64,000 bases of DNA from Rhodopseudomonas pseudopalustris (GCF_900110435.1 NZ_FODT01000012.1:102704-166703), one strand, 5' to 3'; positions 31,648 to 44,298 are shown, counted from the stretch's first letter. Numbers and translations are program-made. The notes: generated from the sequence alone by a model not told the origin.

Positions 31648-32325
31648 GTGGCAGTCCGCGTACAACCCCGTCAATTGGCTCTGGACCTGCCGCACGCCGA
31701 GAGCCTGTCGCGCGAGGATTTCCTCGAAGGCACCGCCAACACCGCCGCACTCAAGCTGATCGAAAGCTGGCCCGACTGGCCGAACCGCATCATGCTGCTG
31801 GTCGGCCCCGAGGGGAGCGGCAAGAGCCATCTGGCGTCGATCTGGGCCGAGCAGGCGGGGGCGCGTTCGACATCGGCCCAGGCACTGACACCCGCGAACG
31901 TACCCGGTGAACTCGCTACCGGTGCTCTGGTGGTCGAAGATCTGACTCCCGGTAGTTTCGACGAGCGCGCCCTGTTCCATTTGATGAATCTGGCGCGTGA
32001 GGACGAGGCCTATGTGCTGATCACGGCGCGGCTGGCGCCCTCGGCGTTTCCGGCCGAGTTGCGCGATCTGCGGTCGCGATTGCGGGCGGTTCCTGTCGTC
32101 TCGCTGCTGGCGCCCGACGACGCGTTGTTTCGGGCGCTGATCGTCAAGTTCTGCGCCGATCGCCAGATGAGCATCGACGCCAATCTGGTCGGCTACCTCG
32201 CCAACCGGATCGATCGCTCTTTTGCCGCCGCGCGCCAGGCGGTGGAGCGGCTCGACACCGAGGCCTTGCGCCTCGGCCGTCCGGTGACGCGCGCGCTCGC
32301 CGCCGAACTCCTGCGCGAAGACTGA
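31648..32325 (+). CDS. hdaA: DnaA regulatory inactivator HdaA
   Basis: The 225-residue GTG-started protein has the N-terminal clamp-binding peptide QLALDLPH (residues 8-15), then a DnaA-like AAA domain with Walker A GPEGSGKSH (about 53-61) and sensor regions (LFHLMNLAREDEAYVLITAR). It lacks the DNA-binding domain IV of DnaA. Hda with the loaded sliding clamp stimulates ATP hydrolysis by DnaA and prevents re-initiation. It lies upstream of ppk, an arrangement familiar in this order. The nearby prophage codes for its own clamp-like protein, which could in principle meet HdaA; that link is speculation. Confidence 0.85.
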   Translation: MAVRVQPRQLALDLPHAESLSREDFLEGTANTAALKLIESWPDWPNRIMLLVGPEGSGKSHLASIWAEQAGARSTSAQALTPANVPGELATGALVVEDLTPGSFDERALFHLMNLAREDEAYVLITARLAPSAFPAELRDLRSRLRAVPVVSLLAPDDALFRALIVKFCADRQMSIDANLVGYLANRIDRSFAAARQAVERLDTEALRLGRPVTRALAAELLRED

Positions 32326-32472
32326 GTCCCTGCGGCATCCTGGCTGTCGGTCCGGCTTGACGACATCTTCGCCAGGTCTCTCAATGTCATGGAAACGTCT
32401 TGTGCGTGCAGCATTGTCTGGCCGCACCGCCGATCCCGGCACGACGCCCGTAATGCACTGGACCGATTTCTC

Positions 32473-34668
32473 ATGGACGCCGAACAAGCCATTGTCATCG
32501 AAGAAAAAAAGGGCGGACCCGAGCCGGCGTCCGTGATCGCTGCTGGGCCCGAACGGTTCATCAATCGCGAGTTGTCGTGGCTGCATTTCAATCGCCGCGT
32601 CCTCGAAGAGTCGGTCAATCCGCGCCACCCGGTGCTCGAACGAGTCCGCTTCCTGTCGATTTCGGCGAACAATCTCGACGAGTTCTTCATGGTTCGCGTC
32701 GCCGGCATCAAGGCCCAGGTTCGCGAAGGCATCGTCGAGCGGAGTCCCGACGGGCTGACGCCGGCGGAGCAGCTGGTGCTGATCAACGACGCGATCTCGA
32801 AGCTCGGCTGCGACCAGCAGGCGATCTGGCGCGATCTGCGCAGCGCGCTCGCCGAGGTCGGCATCGTGCTGCTCGACGGTCGCGACGTCAGTAAGACTGA
32901 GCATAGTTGGCTCTCCGACTACTTCCTGCACCACGTCTTCCCGTTGCTGACGCCATTGGCGATCGATCCGGCACATCCTTTTCCGTTCATTCCAAGCCTC
33001 GGCTTCACCATGGCGCTGCAGCTGGCGCGGGTCACCGACGGCAAGTCGATGAATGCGCTGATCCGCATGCCTGGAAAGATCGATCGCTTCATCCGATTGC
33101 CCTCGACCGGCAAAGAGGTGCGGCTGATCACGCTGGAGCAGGCGACCTCGCTGTTCATCGGCCAATTGTTCCCGGGCTACGTCGTCAAGGGGCAGGGTGC
33201 GTTCCGGGTGATCAGGGATTCCGAACTGGAAATCGAGGAAGAAGCCGAGGACCTTGTTCGGTTGCTGGAGACCGCGCTGAAGCGCAGGCGCCACGGCTCG
33301 GTGATCCGGCTCAAGCTCGAAGCCTCGATGCCGGAGGAATTGCGCGCCTTCGTGCAACATGCGCTCGCCACCTCCGACGATGAGGTGACCCTGGTCGACG
33401 GCGTGCTGGCGATGAACGAACTGTCGCAATTGACGCGGCTCGATCGCCCTGACCTGGAATTCGCACCCTATGTGCCGCGTCACCCGGAACGGGTGCGCGA
33501 TCACGGCGGCGACGTGTTTGCGGCGATCCGGCAGAAGGACCTGATCGTCCATCATCCGTATGAATCGTTCGACGTTGTCGTGCAGTTCCTGCAGCAGGCA
33601 GCGCGCGATCCCAATGTGGTGGCGATCAAGCAGACGCTGTACCGCACCTCCAACAATTCTCCGATCGTGAAAGCGCTGGCGGAAGCCGCCGAGGCCGGCA
33701 AGTCGGTGACCGCGCTGATCGAGCTGAAGGCTCGGTTCGACGAGGAAGCCAACATCCGCTGGGCGCGCGACCTCGAGCGCGCCGGCGTGCAGGTGGTATA
33801 CGGCTTCCTCGAACTGAAGACACACGCCAAGCTGTCGCTGGTGGTCCGGCGCGAAGATTCCGGGCTGACCACATACGTCCACACCGGCACCGGCAACTAC
33901 CATCCGGTGACAGCGCGCATCTACACCGACCTTTCGTTCTTCACCTCCGACCCGATCATCGGTCGCGACGTGGCGCGGGTGTTCAACTACATCACCGGCT
34001 ATGCCGAACCGACCGATATCGAGAAGATGTCGGTGTCGCCGATCACGCTACGCAGAACGATGCTCAACCACATCCGTGGCGAGACGACGTTCGCACGCCA
34101 CGGCAAGCCGGCGGCAATCTGGCTGAAGATGAACTCGCTGGTCGACCCGGAGATCATCGACGCGCTGTACGAGGCCTCCAGGGCCGGGGTTCCTGTGGAG
34201 CTGGTGGTTCGCGGCATCTGCTGCCTGCGCCCCGGCGTTCCCGGCCTGTCGGAGAATATTCGCGTCAAATCGATCATCGGCCGGTTCCTCGAGCACGGCC
34301 GGATCTATTGCTTCGGCAATGGCCACGGCCTCCCGAGCGCCAAGGCGGCGGTGTACATCTCGTCCGCCGATATGATGCCCCGCAATCTTGATCGCCGGGT
34401 GGAGGTGTTGTGCCCGTTGCTCAACCCTACCGTGCACCAGCAAGTCCTCGAACAGATCATGGTGGCGAACCTGAAAGATACCGAGCAAAGCTGGCAATTG
34501 TTGCCGGACGGGTCGTCGACGCGTATGAAGGCCGCGAAAGGTGAGGAGCCTTTCAACGTCCATAACTACTTCATGACCAATCCGAGTCTGTCCGGCCGTG
34601 GAAAGTCCCTCAAGGAATCGTCGCCACGTCGCCTCACGCGTCGCTCGGAGCGCAACCAGCCCTCTTGA
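32473..34668 (+). CDS. ppk: Polyphosphate kinase 1
   Basis: I prefer ATG 32473 to the upstream ATG 32389, because conserved sequence ([19 protein letters not shown]) begins soon after it. The 731-residue enzyme has the N domain, head domain and two phospholipase-D-like C domains; [15 protein letters not shown] near residue 447 contains the autophosphorylated histidine and [18 protein letters not shown] follows. It makes long-chain polyphosphate reversibly from ATP. The downstream exopolyphosphatase gene starts 12 bases after the stop, so synthesis and breakdown are in one operon. Confidence 0.93.
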   Translation: MDAEQAIVIEEKKGGPEPASVIAAGPERFINRELSWLHFNRRVLEESVNPRHPVLERVRFLSISANNLDEFFMVRVAGIKAQVREGIVERSPDGLTPAEQLVLINDAISKLGCDQQAIWRDLRSALAEVGIVLLDGRDVSKTEHSWLSDYFLHHVFPLLTPLAIDPAHPFPFIPSLGFTMALQLARVTDGKSMNALIRMPGKIDRFIRLPSTGKEVRLITLEQATSLFIGQLFPGYVVKGQGAFRVIRDSELEIEEEAEDLVRLLETALKRRRHGSVIRLKLEASMPEELRAFVQHALATSDDEVTLVDGVLAMNELSQLTRLDRPDLEFAPYVPRHPERVRDHGGDVFAAIRQKDLIVHHPYESFDVVVQFLQQAARDPNVVAIKQTLYRTSNNSPIVKALAEAAEAGKSVTALIELKARFDEEANIRWARDLERAGVQVVYGFLELKTHAKLSLVVRREDSGLTTYVHTGTGNYHPVTARIYTDLSFFTSDPIIGRDVARVFNYITGYAEPTDIEKMSVSPITLRRTMLNHIRGETTFARHGKPAAIWLKMNSLVDPEIIDALYEASRAGVPVELVVRGICCLRPGVPGLSENIRVKSIIGRFLEHGRIYCFGNGHGLPSAKAAVYISSADMMPRNLDRRVEVLCPLLNPTVHQQVLEQIMVANLKDTEQSWQLLPDGSSTRMKAAKGEEPFNVHNYFMTNPSLSGRGKSLKESSPRRLTRRSERNQPS

Positions 34669-34680
34669 GGACCTGGGACG

Positions 34681-36186
34681 TTGACCAGGCAGGCGCGCAG
34701 GCGCGAAACCAGCGTCGCCGTGATCGATATCGGCTCGAATTCGGTGCGTCTCGTGGTCTACGAGTCGCTGGCGCGCAGCCTGATCACGGTTTTCAACGAA
34801 AAGGCATTGTGCGGTCTCGGCCGTGAGGTGCAAAGCACCGGTCTGCTCGCGGCCGATGCCGTAGACAAGGCACTGACTGCGCTGCGGCGGTTCCGTGCGC
34901 TGATCCGGGTGATGAAGGTCAGCCGGGTCTACGCCATCGCCACCGCGGCCTGCCGCGACGCCAGCAACGGGCTGGAATTCATCGCGGCGGCCGAGCAGAT
35001 CTGCGGCGTGACCATCGAAATCTTGTCGGGGCCGCGCGAGGCCAAGCTGTCGGCGCTCGGCGTGATCTCCGGCGTGCACAAGCCGAACGGCATCGTCGGC
35101 GATCTTGGCGGCGGCTCGCTGGAATTGATCGATGTCCGCGGCAGTCAGGTTCGCAAGGGCGTGACGCTGCCGCTCGGCAGCCTGGCGCTCCAGGACGCCT
35201 CGCAGAAATCACTGAAGCGCGCCGAGCGTATCGCCAAGGATGCGCTTGCGGGGGCGCTGCCGTTGAAGGCCGCGCGCGGGCGCTCTTTCTACGCGGTCGG
35301 CGGCACCTGGCGCGCGCTCGCCCGCATTCACATCGCGCAAAGCGGCTACTCGCTCAAAGTGATGCACGGCTATTCGATACCGGCGGCGGAAGCGCTCCGC
35401 TTCGCCAAGCGGCTGCGCGTGCTGGCCTCGACCGATCAACTCGCCGATATCGACCTCGTTGCCGATGCAAGGCGGCCGTTGCTCGCCTACGCGGCGCTGG
35501 TCCTCGAATACGTCATCGAAGCTTCCAAACCGAAGGCCATCGTGTTCTCGACCTACGGGGTCCGCGAGGGATTGCTGTACGAGCAATTGCCGGTCGCAGA
35601 GCGCGCCAAGGACGGCCTGATATGCGCGGCACAGGACCTCAATGCGCTGCTGTCGCGCTCGGCGCGCCACGCCGAGGAACTGATCGGATGGACCGACCGG
35701 TTGTTTCGCGTCGCCAAGGTGCGCGAGACCGAGGACGATCGACGGCTGCGCCGTGCTGCCTGTCTGATGTCGGATATCGGCTGGCGGGTCCATCCCGATC
35801 ATCGCGGCGAGCAGACCCTGGCGCTGATCGCCAACGGCAATTTCGGCGACGTGACCCACCAGGAACGCGCCTTCATGGCGCTGTCGGTGTTCTATCGCTA
35901 TGCCGGATTCAGCGAGCAGAACGAACCGCCGGGACCGGTCCGCGAACTGGTGACGCCGGCGATGGACGAGCGCGCGCGGCTGCTCGGCGCCGCATTCCGG
36001 GTCGCGCATCTGATCAGCGCGGCGCGGCCTGGCGTGCTGCCGGCGACGCATTTCCGCAGCAGTGGCCGTAAGCTGATGCTGGTGTTCGAACACGAGCTGG
36101 TCGACCTGGTCGCCGACCGCGTCGGCAGCCGCTTCAAGCAACTCGGCCGGATGGTCGGCCGCGCCGGGACGATCGTGCGGCGCTGA
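34681..36186 (+). CDS. ppx: Exopolyphosphatase / Ppx-GppA phosphatase
   Basis: The 501-residue protein starts at TTG 34681. It has the actin-like ATPase fold of Ppx/GppA: phosphate 1 motif VIDIGSNSVRLVVYE (residues 14-28) and phosphate 2 GDLGGGSLELI near 140. The C-terminal HD-like half contains HADHRG-type sequence in WRVHPDHRGEQTLALIANG. It removes phosphate from polyphosphate ends or from pppGpp. The pairing with ppk supports Ppx; the fused C-terminal half fits the longer alphaproteobacterial form. Confidence 0.88.
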   Translation: MTRQARRRETSVAVIDIGSNSVRLVVYESLARSLITVFNEKALCGLGREVQSTGLLAADAVDKALTALRRFRALIRVMKVSRVYAIATAACRDASNGLEFIAAAEQICGVTIEILSGPREAKLSALGVISGVHKPNGIVGDLGGGSLELIDVRGSQVRKGVTLPLGSLALQDASQKSLKRAERIAKDALAGALPLKAARGRSFYAVGGTWRALARIHIAQSGYSLKVMHGYSIPAAEALRFAKRLRVLASTDQLADIDLVADARRPLLAYAALVLEYVIEASKPKAIVFSTYGVREGLLYEQLPVAERAKDGLICAAQDLNALLSRSARHAEELIGWTDRLFRVAKVRETEDDRRLRRAACLMSDIGWRVHPDHRGEQTLALIANGNFGDVTHQERAFMALSVFYRYAGFSEQNEPPGPVRELVTPAMDERARLLGAAFRVAHLISAARPGVLPATHFRSSGRKLMLVFEHELVDLVADRVGSRFKQLGRMVGRAGTIVRR

Positions 36187-36202
36187 GCTTTGCCGCCGCC
36201 GC

Positions 36203-37126
36203 TCAGATCAGGATGTGGTCGACAGGGCGCGGCAGAGCGGGCAGGTCGGTTTCACCGAGCGCCTCACGCAGGTTGAGTTCGATCGTGTCGGCGAGTGCTC
36301 CGATAGGCAGATCGTTGGGGAGCTGTCCGAACGGCTCTTCCAGCTCGGATCCCAACGCATCCAGTCCGAAGAACGTATAGGCCGCCAGCGCAGTGGCGAA
36401 CGGCGTCAACCAGCCGAGCGTGTTGGCGAAGCCGAAAGGCAGCAGGAAGCAGTACACATAAGCCGTTCGGTGAAGGAGCAGCGTGTAGCCGAACGGCACT
36501 GGCGTCGAACGGATCCGTTCGCAGGCGGCTTGCACCATCGCCATTTGCCCGATGGTGTGGTCGAGCATTTGGAACGGGATGTCGCGCAGCTGACCGTTGC
36601 GATGCTGCGCGGCGATTTCGGCTTGCATGGCCGCCAGCAACACCTCGGGTGGATTGCGGCTGGTGTTGTAGCGCGCCAGAATCTCGGGCGTGAGGCGTCG
36701 CTCGACCTTGTCGGTGTCGCCGCCGGGGCGGAGGTGGAGAACCAGCGATTGGGCAAAGGCGATCGCCAGCGTCAACAGCGTCGGTCGGCTGAGGTCGGTA
36801 CCGTCGCCCGACTGTTGCAGGATCAAGGTCTGGCGCGACAGGTTGCGACTGAGACAGATCAGTTCGCCCCAATGCCGACGTGCCTCCCACCAGCGATCGT
36901 AGCAGGCGCTGTTACGAAAGCCCATGAAGACCGACAGCGCGATCCCGAGCACGGCGAACGGTGCGCTGTTGAAATCGGCGACCAGCCCTGGATAGGCATG
37001 ATGCGTCCAGACCACCGCGACCGAAAGTCCAGCGATGGCCAAGGCCTGCGGATAGATCCGCTGTACTACTGAGCCCCGAACCAGAAAGAACAGCTGGAAC
37101 AGATTGGGCGGCTGACGAACGATCAT
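36203..37126 (-). CDS. Bestrophin-family anion channel
   Basis: The 307-residue membrane protein matches bacterial bestrophins (RFP-TM/UPF0187). The N-terminal [16 protein letters not shown] is followed by [20 protein letters not shown] and [20 protein letters not shown], then C-terminal helices including [17 protein letters not shown] and the cytoplasmic [14 protein letters not shown] segment. Bestrophins form pentameric chloride or other anion channels. Its ATG overlaps the stop of rnd (ATGA), so the two are coupled, which is a regulatory rather than functional link as far as known. Confidence 0.88.
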   Translation of the reverse strand: MIVRQPPNLFQLFFLVRGSVVQRIYPQALAIAGLSVAVVWTHHAYPGLVADFNSAPFAVLGIALSVFMGFRNSACYDRWWEARRHWGELICLSRNLSRQTLILQQSGDGTDLSRPTLLTLAIAFAQSLVLHLRPGGDTDKVERRLTPEILARYNTSRNPPEVLLAAMQAEIAAQHRNGQLRDIPFQMLDHTIGQMAMVQAACERIRSTPVPFGYTLLLHRTAYVYCFLLPFGFANTLGWLTPFATALAAYTFFGLDALGSELEEPFGQLPNDLPIGALADTIELNLREALGETDLPALPRPVDHILI

Positions 37127-38301
37127 TGATCTGCGACGGGCCGTCCTGCGTCCGCGGTGCGGTCGACCCGCACCACTTTGCCTTTTTCGATCGCGAGCGA
37201 GAGGCGGCCTTGCTTGAGCGCCAAGGCGGCATCGCCGAACAGTTCACGCCGCCAACCGCGGAGCGCCCCGACGTCGGCATTGTCGTCGCACGCGATCTGC
37301 TCCAGGTCGTCGACGGTGGCGATCACCTTGGCCGCGACAGCGTGGCGCTCCGAGGTCATCCTCAGCAGCGCCTTCAGCAACTCGACGATGGAGGAGCCGT
37401 TGGAATTGTTGCGCGGCTTGTCGATCTTCGGCAGCGTCTGCGGGTCGCGCGCCAGACCGCGCTGGACCGCGGCGACGATCTCCGTGCCCCATTTCGAGCG
37501 GTCGAACCCCTTCGGCAGCGAGCGGAGAGTTGCAAGCCGTTCCAGCGAAGTCGGTGCATGGGTTGCGATGTCGCCAAGCGCATCGTCCTTGAGCACGCGG
37601 CTGCGTGGCACGTCGCGGGTCTGGGCTTCCTGTTCGCGCCAGGCAGCGACCTCCATCAAGACCGCAAGCTCCTTCGGCTTGCGAACCCGGGTTTTCAGCC
37701 GCTCCCAAGCGCTCTCGGGATGGAAGTCGTAGGTTTTCGGCGAGGTGAGGATTTCCATCTCCTCGCTGACCCAATCGCTGCGGTCGCGCTTCTTGAGGTC
37801 GGCGTCGAGCGCGGCAAACACGTCGCGCAGATGGGTCACGTCGGAGACGGCGTAGTGAAGCTGTTCGTCGGTCAGAGGCCGGCGCGACCAGTCGGTGAAG
37901 CGATGGGTCTTGTCCGGCCGGTGACCGGTGATGCGCTCAACGAGCTGGTCATAAGCGATGCTGTCGCCATAGCCGAGCACCATGGCCGCGACTTGGGTGT
38001 CGAAGATCGGGTGCGGCACGATCCCGGCGCGGTGCCAGACGATTTCGATGTCCTGACGGGCGGCATGGAAGACTTTCAGGACGTTCTCGTTCGCCATCAG
38101 GTCGAAGAATGGCTTGAGGTCGATGCCCGGCGCCAGCGTATCGACCACCACCGCTTCATCGGGGCTTGCCATCTGCACGACGCAGAGCAGGGGATAATAG
38201 GTCGTCTCGCGCAGAAATTCGGTGTCGACCGTGATGACGGGGTGGCTGGCGAGGCGGGTGCAGACGTCAGCGAGCTGCTCGGTGGTGGAAATCAGGTCCA
38301 T
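37123..38301 (-). CDS. rnd: Ribonuclease D
   Basis: ATG 38301 starts this 392-residue DEDD-family 3' exonuclease. ExoI motif [13 protein letters not shown] (residues 25-37) carries Asp and Glu, ExoII is [11 protein letters not shown] near 82, and ExoIII is [13 protein letters not shown] near 170, giving all four acidic ligands. HRDC-like domains follow ([20 protein letters not shown] is the first). RNase D trims 3' ends of tRNA and other small RNA. It overlaps the bestrophin gene downstream and is convergent with ppx. Confidence 0.92.
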   Translation of the reverse strand: MDLISTTEQLADVCTRLASHPVITVDTEFLRETTYYPLLCVVQMASPDEAVVVDTLAPGIDLKPFFDLMANENVLKVFHAARQDIEIVWHRAGIVPHPIFDTQVAAMVLGYGDSIAYDQLVERITGHRPDKTHRFTDWSRRPLTDEQLHYAVSDVTHLRDVFAALDADLKKRDRSDWVSEEMEILTSPKTYDFHPESAWERLKTRVRKPKELAVLMEVAAWREQEAQTRDVPRSRVLKDDALGDIATHAPTSLERLATLRSLPKGFDRSKWGTEIVAAVQRGLARDPQTLPKIDKPRNNSNGSSIVELLKALLRMTSERHAVAAKVIATVDDLEQIACDDNADVGALRGWRRELFGDAALALKQGRLSLAIEKGKVVRVDRTADAGRPVADQ

Positions 38302-38414
38302 CAAACTCTGTCACGTTCCGGAAATGGTGGCGTCGGGGCGTGATTGACCGGCACTGCGTCGTCGCCCAAAAAGCCATCGAATCCGAAGCACTAGACACGC
38401 TCGAAGGGCGGCGA

Positions 38415-39893
38415 TCAAGTTCCGCAGAAGGTTTCGAGCACGCGTTCATGGGGCTGCGGCGGGTCCGCATAGCGGTCGAATTCCGGTTGTTCCCGGAAGG
38501 GGTTGGTGAGCACCGTCAGCAGTTCGTGGAACGGCCCGAAGTCGTCTTTATCGACCGCGGCGCGGATCGCCGCCTCGACCCGGTGGTTCCGCGGAATGTA
38601 GGCCGGATTGACCGCCCGCATCGCCGCCTGCCGGGCTGCGCCGTCCTGCGGCTCGGCCGTTACCCGTTGCCGCCAGCGCGGCGCCCAGTCGTCGAAGGCG
38701 GCAGGATCGTCGAACAGCGCCCGGACCGTGCCGAGTTCGGTCGGATCGATGGCGGCGTCGCTCAGCCGGCGGAAGGTGAGGGTAAAATCGGCCCGGCCTT
38801 TGGCCATCGCGGCCAGAAAATCCTGCGAGAGCTGCGCATCGTCCGCCTGGGTGGTGAAAAGGCCGAGCTTGGCCGCAAGCCCCGCCAGATAGGTGGCATT
38901 GAAGCGTTCGGCGAAGCCGCCGAGCACGGTCTGGGCGATCTCGACGCCCTTGTCCTCGTCGGCGGACAGGAGCGGCACCAGGCACTCGGCGAGCCGGGTC
39001 AGGTTCCACAGCGCGATCGGCGGCTGGTTGCCAAAGGCGTAGCGGCCCATGTGGTCGATCGAGGAGAACACCGTCTTGGGATCGAACGTGTCCATAAAGG
39101 CGCAGGGGCCGTAATCGATGGTTTCGCCGGCGATCGAGCAATTGTCGGTGTTCATCACGCCGTGGATAAAGCCGATCATCATCCAGCGTGCGATCAGATC
39201 GGCCTGCCGCGCAATTACGCCCTCAAGCAGCGCCAGGTAGGGCGCGTCGGCCTGCGCCGCCTCCGGATAGTGCCGGGCGATGACGTGGTCGGCCAGCGCC
39301 CGGACCGCCTCGCGGTCGCCGCGCGCGGCGAAGAACTGGAATGTGCCGACGCGGATGTGGCTCGACGCGACACGCGTCAGCACCGCGCCGGGCTGAATTT
39401 GGTCGCGCACCACGCGTTCGCCTGTCAGGACCGCGGCGAGCGAGCGGGTGGTCGGGATGCCGAGCGCGGCCATCGCCTCACTGACAATATACTCCCGCAG
39501 CACCGGGCCGAGCGCGGCGCGGCCGTCGCCCATCCGCGAAAACGGCGTGCGGCCGGAGCCCTTGAGCTGGATGTCGCGGCGGACGCCGTCCTGGTCGATT
39601 ACCTCTCCGAGCAGGATGGCGCGGCCATCGCCGAGTTGCGGCACGAATTGCCCGAACTGGTGTCCCGCATAGGCCATCGCGATCGAGGCTGCGCCCTCCG
39701 GGAGGCGGGCACCGGCGAGGATTTCCGTGCCTTCGGGGCTGTCCAGCCAGTCCGGATCGAGCCCGAGCCGCTCGGCCAGCGGGCGGTTGAGCTTGATCAG
39801 CCGCGGGGCGGCGACCGGGGTCGGAGCCACCCGCGCGAAGAAGTTTTCCGGCAGCGCCGCGTAGCTGTTGTCAAACGGGAAATGGACTGTCAT
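38415..39893 (-). CDS. selO: SelO (YdiU) protein AMPylase
   Basis: I use ATG 39893 ([19 protein letters not shown]); the upstream ATG adds 12 poorly conserved residues. The 492-residue pseudokinase has [20 protein letters not shown] (glycine-rich and activation-like segment) and [16 protein letters not shown], which carries the catalytic Asn and Asp. The end is [11 protein letters not shown], with Cys at the third position from the end, where eukaryotic SelO has selenocysteine. SelO transfers AMP from ATP to Ser, Thr or Tyr of target proteins and links to redox balance. Confidence 0.93.
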   Translation of the reverse strand: MTVHFPFDNSYAALPENFFARVAPTPVAAPRLIKLNRPLAERLGLDPDWLDSPEGTEILAGARLPEGAASIAMAYAGHQFGQFVPQLGDGRAILLGEVIDQDGVRRDIQLKGSGRTPFSRMGDGRAALGPVLREYIVSEAMAALGIPTTRSLAAVLTGERVVRDQIQPGAVLTRVASSHIRVGTFQFFAARGDREAVRALADHVIARHYPEAAQADAPYLALLEGVIARQADLIARWMMIGFIHGVMNTDNCSIAGETIDYGPCAFMDTFDPKTVFSSIDHMGRYAFGNQPPIALWNLTRLAECLVPLLSADEDKGVEIAQTVLGGFAERFNATYLAGLAAKLGLFTTQADDAQLSQDFLAAMAKGRADFTLTFRRLSDAAIDPTELGTVRALFDDPAAFDDWAPRWRQRVTAEPQDGAARQAAMRAVNPAYIPRNHRVEAAIRAAVDKDDFGPFHELLTVLTNPFREQPEFDRYADPPQPHERVLETFCGT

Positions 39894-40163
39894 CCGGCAC
39901 CAGATAGGAATGGTTCGCTGCCCTGACAATCAGCCGGAAAGCGTCCCGCATCAATATCTTCTGCCGACTTCCTGCGATCGTTAGCAAGGACCGGCGTCGC
40001 CAAGCTCGCCCAGACCGGCAGCGTCGGGCGTCAAGGCGTTGGAATGCGGCCGACCGAAGGCCGCATTTGGTTGCCGCGATGGGTTCGCTCGGGTAAACCC
40101 TGACGCTCTCCGCAAGGCTGCGGACGCTCGATTCTGCCCCTAGACGGCTTTCCCGGGATTTCC

Positions 40164-41936
40164 ATGCACCGTTACCGAACCCATACTTGCGGCGCGCTCC
40201 GCGACAGCGATATCGATCAGACCGTCCGCCTGTCCGGCTGGTGCCATCGCATCCGCGACCATGGCGGCTTGCTGTTCATCGACCTGCGCGACCATTACGG
40301 CCTGACCCAGTGCGTCGCCGATCCCGACTCGCCGGCGTTCAAGGACGCCGAGAAGCTGCGCGCCGAATGGGTGGTGCGGATCGACGGACGCGTGCGACGC
40401 CGCCCCGAAGGCACCGACAATGACGATTTGCCGACCGGCAAGATCGAATTGTTCATCACCGAGATCGAAGTGTTGGGTCCGGCCGGCGAATTGCCGCTGC
40501 CGGTGTTCGGCGAGCAGGAATATCCCGAGGATGTCCGGCTGCGCTATCGCTTCCTCGACCTGCGCCGCGAGAAGCTGCACCAGAATATTATGACCCGCGG
40601 CGCGATCGTCGACTCGATGCGCGCGCGGATGAAGCAGCAGGGCTTCTTCGAATTCCAGACGCCGATCCTGACCGCATCGTCGCCGGAAGGCGCGCGCGAC
40701 TTCCTGGTGCCGAGCCGGATTCATCCAGGCAAGTTCTACGCGCTGCCGCAGGCGCCGCAGCAGTACAAGCAACTGCTGATGATGTCGGGCTTCGACCGCT
40801 ACTTCCAGATTGCACCGTGCTTCCGCGACGAAGACCCGCGCGCCGACCGGCTGCCCGGCGAGTTCTATCAGCTCGACGTCGAGATGAGCTTCGTCACGCA
40901 AGACGATGTTTTTGCTGCGATGGAGCCGGTGATCACCGGCGTGTTCGAAGATTTTGCCAAAGGCAAGCGCGTCACCAAGGGGTGGCCGCGGATTCCTTAT
41001 GCCGACAGCATGCGCAAATACGGCACCGACAAGCCGGACCTGCGCAATCCGATCGAGATGCAGGATGTCTCCGAGCACTTCCGCGGCTCCGGCTTCAAGG
41101 TGTTCGCGCGGATGCTCGAAGAAGAGCGTAATCAGGTCTGGGCGATCCCGGGACCGGGCGGCGGCAGCCGCGCGTTCTGCGACCGGATGAACTCCTGGGC
41201 GCAAGGCGAAGGCCAGCCCGGCCTCGGCTACATCATGTGGCGAGAAGGCGGCGAGGGCGCTGGTCCCTTGGCCAACAACATCGGCCCCGAGCGCACCGAA
41301 GCGATCCGCGCCGCGCTCGGCCTGAAGGCGGGCGACGCCGCGTTTTTCGTCGCGGGCGATCCGTCGAAATTCGTGAAGTTCGCCGGGCTCGCCCGCACCA
41401 AGGTCGGCGAGGAGCTCAACCTGATCGACAAGGATCAGTTCGCGCTCGCCTGGGTGGTCGACTTCCCGATGTACGAGTACAACGAGGACGACAAGAAGGT
41501 CGACTTCTCGCACAACCCGTTCTCGATGCCGCAGGGCGGTATGGATGCGTTGCTCGGTCAGGATCCGCTGACGATCAAGGCGTTCCAGTACGACATCACC
41601 TGCAACGGCTTCGAGATCGCCTCCGGCGGCATCCGCAATCATCGCCCCGAGGCGATGGTGAAGGCGTTCGAGATCGCCGGCTATGGCGAGCAGGAAGTGG
41701 TGGACCGCTTCGGCGGCATGTACCGCGCCTTCCAATACGGCGCGCCGCCGCATGGCGGCATGGCCGCCGGCGTCGACCGCATCGTCATGCTGCTATGCGG
41801 CACCAACAATCTGCGTGAGATCTCGCTGTTCCCGATGAACCAACGAGCCGAGGACCTGCTGATGGGAGCGCCGTCACAGGTGACGCCCAAGCAGTTGCGC
41901 GAGCTGCATATCCGTCTCAATCTGCCAGAAAACTGA
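40164..41936 (+). CDS. aspS: Aspartyl-tRNA synthetase
   Basis: The 590-residue class II synthetase opens [20 protein letters not shown] with the OB-fold anticodon-binding domain ([20 protein letters not shown]). Motif 2 is [18 protein letters not shown] with an arginine for ATP, a GAD insertion domain lies in the middle, and motif 3 is [17 protein letters not shown]. It charges tRNA-Asp; many alphaproteobacteria lack AsnRS and use a non-discriminating form, which cannot be told here. The next gene starts 53 bases downstream. Confidence 0.95.
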   Translation: MHRYRTHTCGALRDSDIDQTVRLSGWCHRIRDHGGLLFIDLRDHYGLTQCVADPDSPAFKDAEKLRAEWVVRIDGRVRRRPEGTDNDDLPTGKIELFITEIEVLGPAGELPLPVFGEQEYPEDVRLRYRFLDLRREKLHQNIMTRGAIVDSMRARMKQQGFFEFQTPILTASSPEGARDFLVPSRIHPGKFYALPQAPQQYKQLLMMSGFDRYFQIAPCFRDEDPRADRLPGEFYQLDVEMSFVTQDDVFAAMEPVITGVFEDFAKGKRVTKGWPRIPYADSMRKYGTDKPDLRNPIEMQDVSEHFRGSGFKVFARMLEEERNQVWAIPGPGGGSRAFCDRMNSWAQGEGQPGLGYIMWREGGEGAGPLANNIGPERTEAIRAALGLKAGDAAFFVAGDPSKFVKFAGLARTKVGEELNLIDKDQFALAWVVDFPMYEYNEDDKKVDFSHNPFSMPQGGMDALLGQDPLTIKAFQYDITCNGFEIASGGIRNHRPEAMVKAFEIAGYGEQEVVDRFGGMYRAFQYGAPPHGGMAAGVDRIVMLLCGTNNLREISLFPMNQRAEDLLMGAPSQVTPKQLRELHIRLNLPEN

Positions 41937-41988
41937 TAACGGTCGACGCGACGGTCCGATGCCGACGACGAAGCCGCCGGGAGAATGC

Positions 41989-44298
41989 ATGGCGTCCAAT
42001 TATGAAGACCTTCAAGCTGCGGCGCTGGCCTATCATCGGCTGCCGCGTCCCGGCAAACTCGAGGTCCACGCGTCGAAGCCGCTGGCCAACCAGCGCGACC
42101 TCGCGCTGGCCTATTCGCCGGGCGTCGCCGCCGCCTGTAACGCGATTGCCGCCGATCCGGGTCAGGCCGCCACGCTGACGGTGCGTGGCAATCTGGTCGC
42201 GGTGGTCACCAACGGCACGGCGGTGCTCGGCCTCGGCAATATCGGCCCGCTCGCGTCCAAGCCGGTGATGGAAGGCAAGGCGGTTCTGTTCAAGAAATTC
42301 GCCGACATCAACGTGTTCGACATCGAGATCGCCGCCGACACGGTGGAGCGCGTGGTCGAGACGGTGGCCGCGCTGGAGCCGACCTTCGGAGGCATCAATC
42401 TCGAGGACATCAAGGGGCCGGAGTGCTTCGAGATCGAGGCGCAGCTCAAGGAGCGGATGAAGATCCCGGTGTTCCACGATGATCAGCACGGCACTGCGAT
42501 CATCGTCTGCGCTGCGGTCAAGAACGCACTGCTGTTGAAGCGCAAGGAACTCAGTGAGGTCAAAATCGTCACCGCCGGCGCCGGCGCCGCTGCGCTGGCG
42601 TGTCTGAACCTGCTGGTGTCGCTCGGCGCGGAGCGCAAGAACATCTGGGTCTGTGACCTCGAAGGCTTGGTGTACGAGGGGCGCACCGTGCTGATGGACC
42701 GCTGGAAGGCGGTCTACGCGCAGAAGACCGACAAGCGCACCCTCGCCGAAGTGATCGGCGGCGCTGATGTGTTCCTCGGTCTATCCGGGCCGAAAGTGCT
42801 GACCCCAGAGATGGTCATGCAAATGGCCGAGAAGCCGTTGGTGATGGCGCTCGCCAATCCGACGCCGGAGATCATGCCGGACGAGGTCCGCAAGGTGCGT
42901 CCGGACGCTTTGATCTGCACCGGTCGCTCGGACTTGCCGAACCAGGTCAACAACGTCCTGTGCTTTCCCTACATTTTCCGCGGCGCGCTCGACGTCGGCG
43001 CGACCGCGATCAACGAGGAGATGAAAGTCGCTGCGGTCGATGCGATCGCGCAACTCGCGCGTGATCCGCCGGCCGATCCGGTCGCGGCGGGCCTCGACAC
43101 CGACGAAGTGCTCGGCTTCGGTGAGGGATCGCTGATCCCGAGCCCGTTCGATCCCCGGCTGATCCTGCGCATCGCGCCTGCGGTGGCGATGGCGGCGATG
43201 GATTCCGGCGTTGCGACCCGGCCGATCACCTCGTTCGACGACTACTACGCCCAGCTCGAGCGCTTCGCATTCCGGTCCGGACTCGTGATGAAGCCGCTGT
43301 TCGCCAAGGCCAAGGCACAGCCGGTGCGGGTGATCTACGCTGAAGGCGAGGACGAGCGGGTTCTGCACGCCGTGCAGGTGATCCTCGAAGAAAAGCTGGC
43401 GCGACCGATATTGGTCGGCCGGCCGTCGGTGGTCGAGGCGCGGATCAAGCGATCCGGTCTGTCGATCCGGCCCGGCGAGGATTTCGACCTGGTCAATCCG
43501 CAGGACGACCCACGCTATCGCTCTTACGTGCAGTCCTATATCGACATCGCCGGTCGCGCCGGCGTGACGCCGGCGGCGGCCCGCACCGTGGTGCGGACCA
43601 ACTCCACGGTGATCGCAGCGCTCGCGGTGGCGCGCGGCGAAGCCGACGCGATGATCTGCGGTCTGGACGGCCGCTACATGAACCATCTGCGCCATGTGCG
43701 CGATGTGATCGGTTCGCTGCCCGGCGTCTCGGACTATGCGGCGCTGGCGCTGCTGATCACCGGCAGGGGTGCGATCTTCATCGCTGACACCCAAGTGCGG
43801 CCCAATCCGACCGCAGAGGAATTGGCCGAGGTGGCCGCGCTTGCCGCAGTCCATGTGCAGCGCTTCAACATCAAGCCGAGAATCGCCTTCCTGTCTCACT
43901 CGGATTTCGGCAGCTATCCGACCGAGTCGTCGATGAAGATGCGCCGCGCAACCGCACTGCTCGCGGAGCGTCATCCCGAGATCGAAGCTGACGGCGAAAT
44001 GCAGGGCGATACGGCGCTTTCGCAGACCGCGCGTGAACTGATCCTGCCGCATTCGCGGCTCGAAGGCGGCGCAAATATTTTGATCATGCCGAACCTCGAT
44101 ACTGCGAACGTCGCCTACCAGATGATCAAGGTGGTGGGAGAGGCGTTGCCGGTGGGGCCGATCCTGATCGGACCGGCGCGGCCGGCACACATCCTGACGC
44201 CGTCTGTGACGTCGCGCGGCATTCTGAACATGACCGCGGTCGCCGTGGTCGAAGCCCAGGAGCGGGCCGGGCGGCATCAGCGTACGCTGTTCGGTTGA
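41989..44298 (+). CDS. maeB: NADP-dependent malic enzyme with phosphotransacetylase-like domain
   Basis: ATG 41989 with GGGAGA upstream is preferred over ATG 41959. The 769-residue protein has the malic enzyme core ([15 protein letters not shown], then [14 protein letters not shown] and [20 protein letters not shown]) in residues 20-430. The phosphotransacetylase-like domain ([20 protein letters not shown] onward) occupies the rest. It decarboxylates malate to pyruvate with NADP+. The PTA-like domain usually binds acetyl-CoA for allosteric control and is not catalytic. A terminator follows at 44329. Confidence 0.93.
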   Translation: MASNYEDLQAAALAYHRLPRPGKLEVHASKPLANQRDLALAYSPGVAAACNAIAADPGQAATLTVRGNLVAVVTNGTAVLGLGNIGPLASKPVMEGKAVLFKKFADINVFDIEIAADTVERVVETVAALEPTFGGINLEDIKGPECFEIEAQLKERMKIPVFHDDQHGTAIIVCAAVKNALLLKRKELSEVKIVTAGAGAAALACLNLLVSLGAERKNIWVCDLEGLVYEGRTVLMDRWKAVYAQKTDKRTLAEVIGGADVFLGLSGPKVLTPEMVMQMAEKPLVMALANPTPEIMPDEVRKVRPDALICTGRSDLPNQVNNVLCFPYIFRGALDVGATAINEEMKVAAVDAIAQLARDPPADPVAAGLDTDEVLGFGEGSLIPSPFDPRLILRIAPAVAMAAMDSGVATRPITSFDDYYAQLERFAFRSGLVMKPLFAKAKAQPVRVIYAEGEDERVLHAVQVILEEKLARPILVGRPSVVEARIKRSGLSIRPGEDFDLVNPQDDPRYRSYVQSYIDIAGRAGVTPAAARTVVRTNSTVIAALAVARGEADAMICGLDGRYMNHLRHVRDVIGSLPGVSDYAALALLITGRGAIFIADTQVRPNPTAEELAEVAALAAVHVQRFNIKPRIAFLSHSDFGSYPTESSMKMRRATALLAERHPEIEADGEMQGDTALSQTARELILPHSRLEGGANILIMPNLDTANVAYQMIKVVGEALPVGPILIGPARPAHILTPSVTSRGILNMTAVAVVEAQERAGRHQRTLFG

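Noticed and set aside
31555..33903. 782-codon leftward open frame opposite hdaA and ppk
   Set aside because: Antisense shadow caused by high third-position GC; hdaA and ppk have clear motifs.
42781..44277. 498-codon leftward frame opposite maeB
   Set aside because: Antisense of a strongly conserved malic enzyme.
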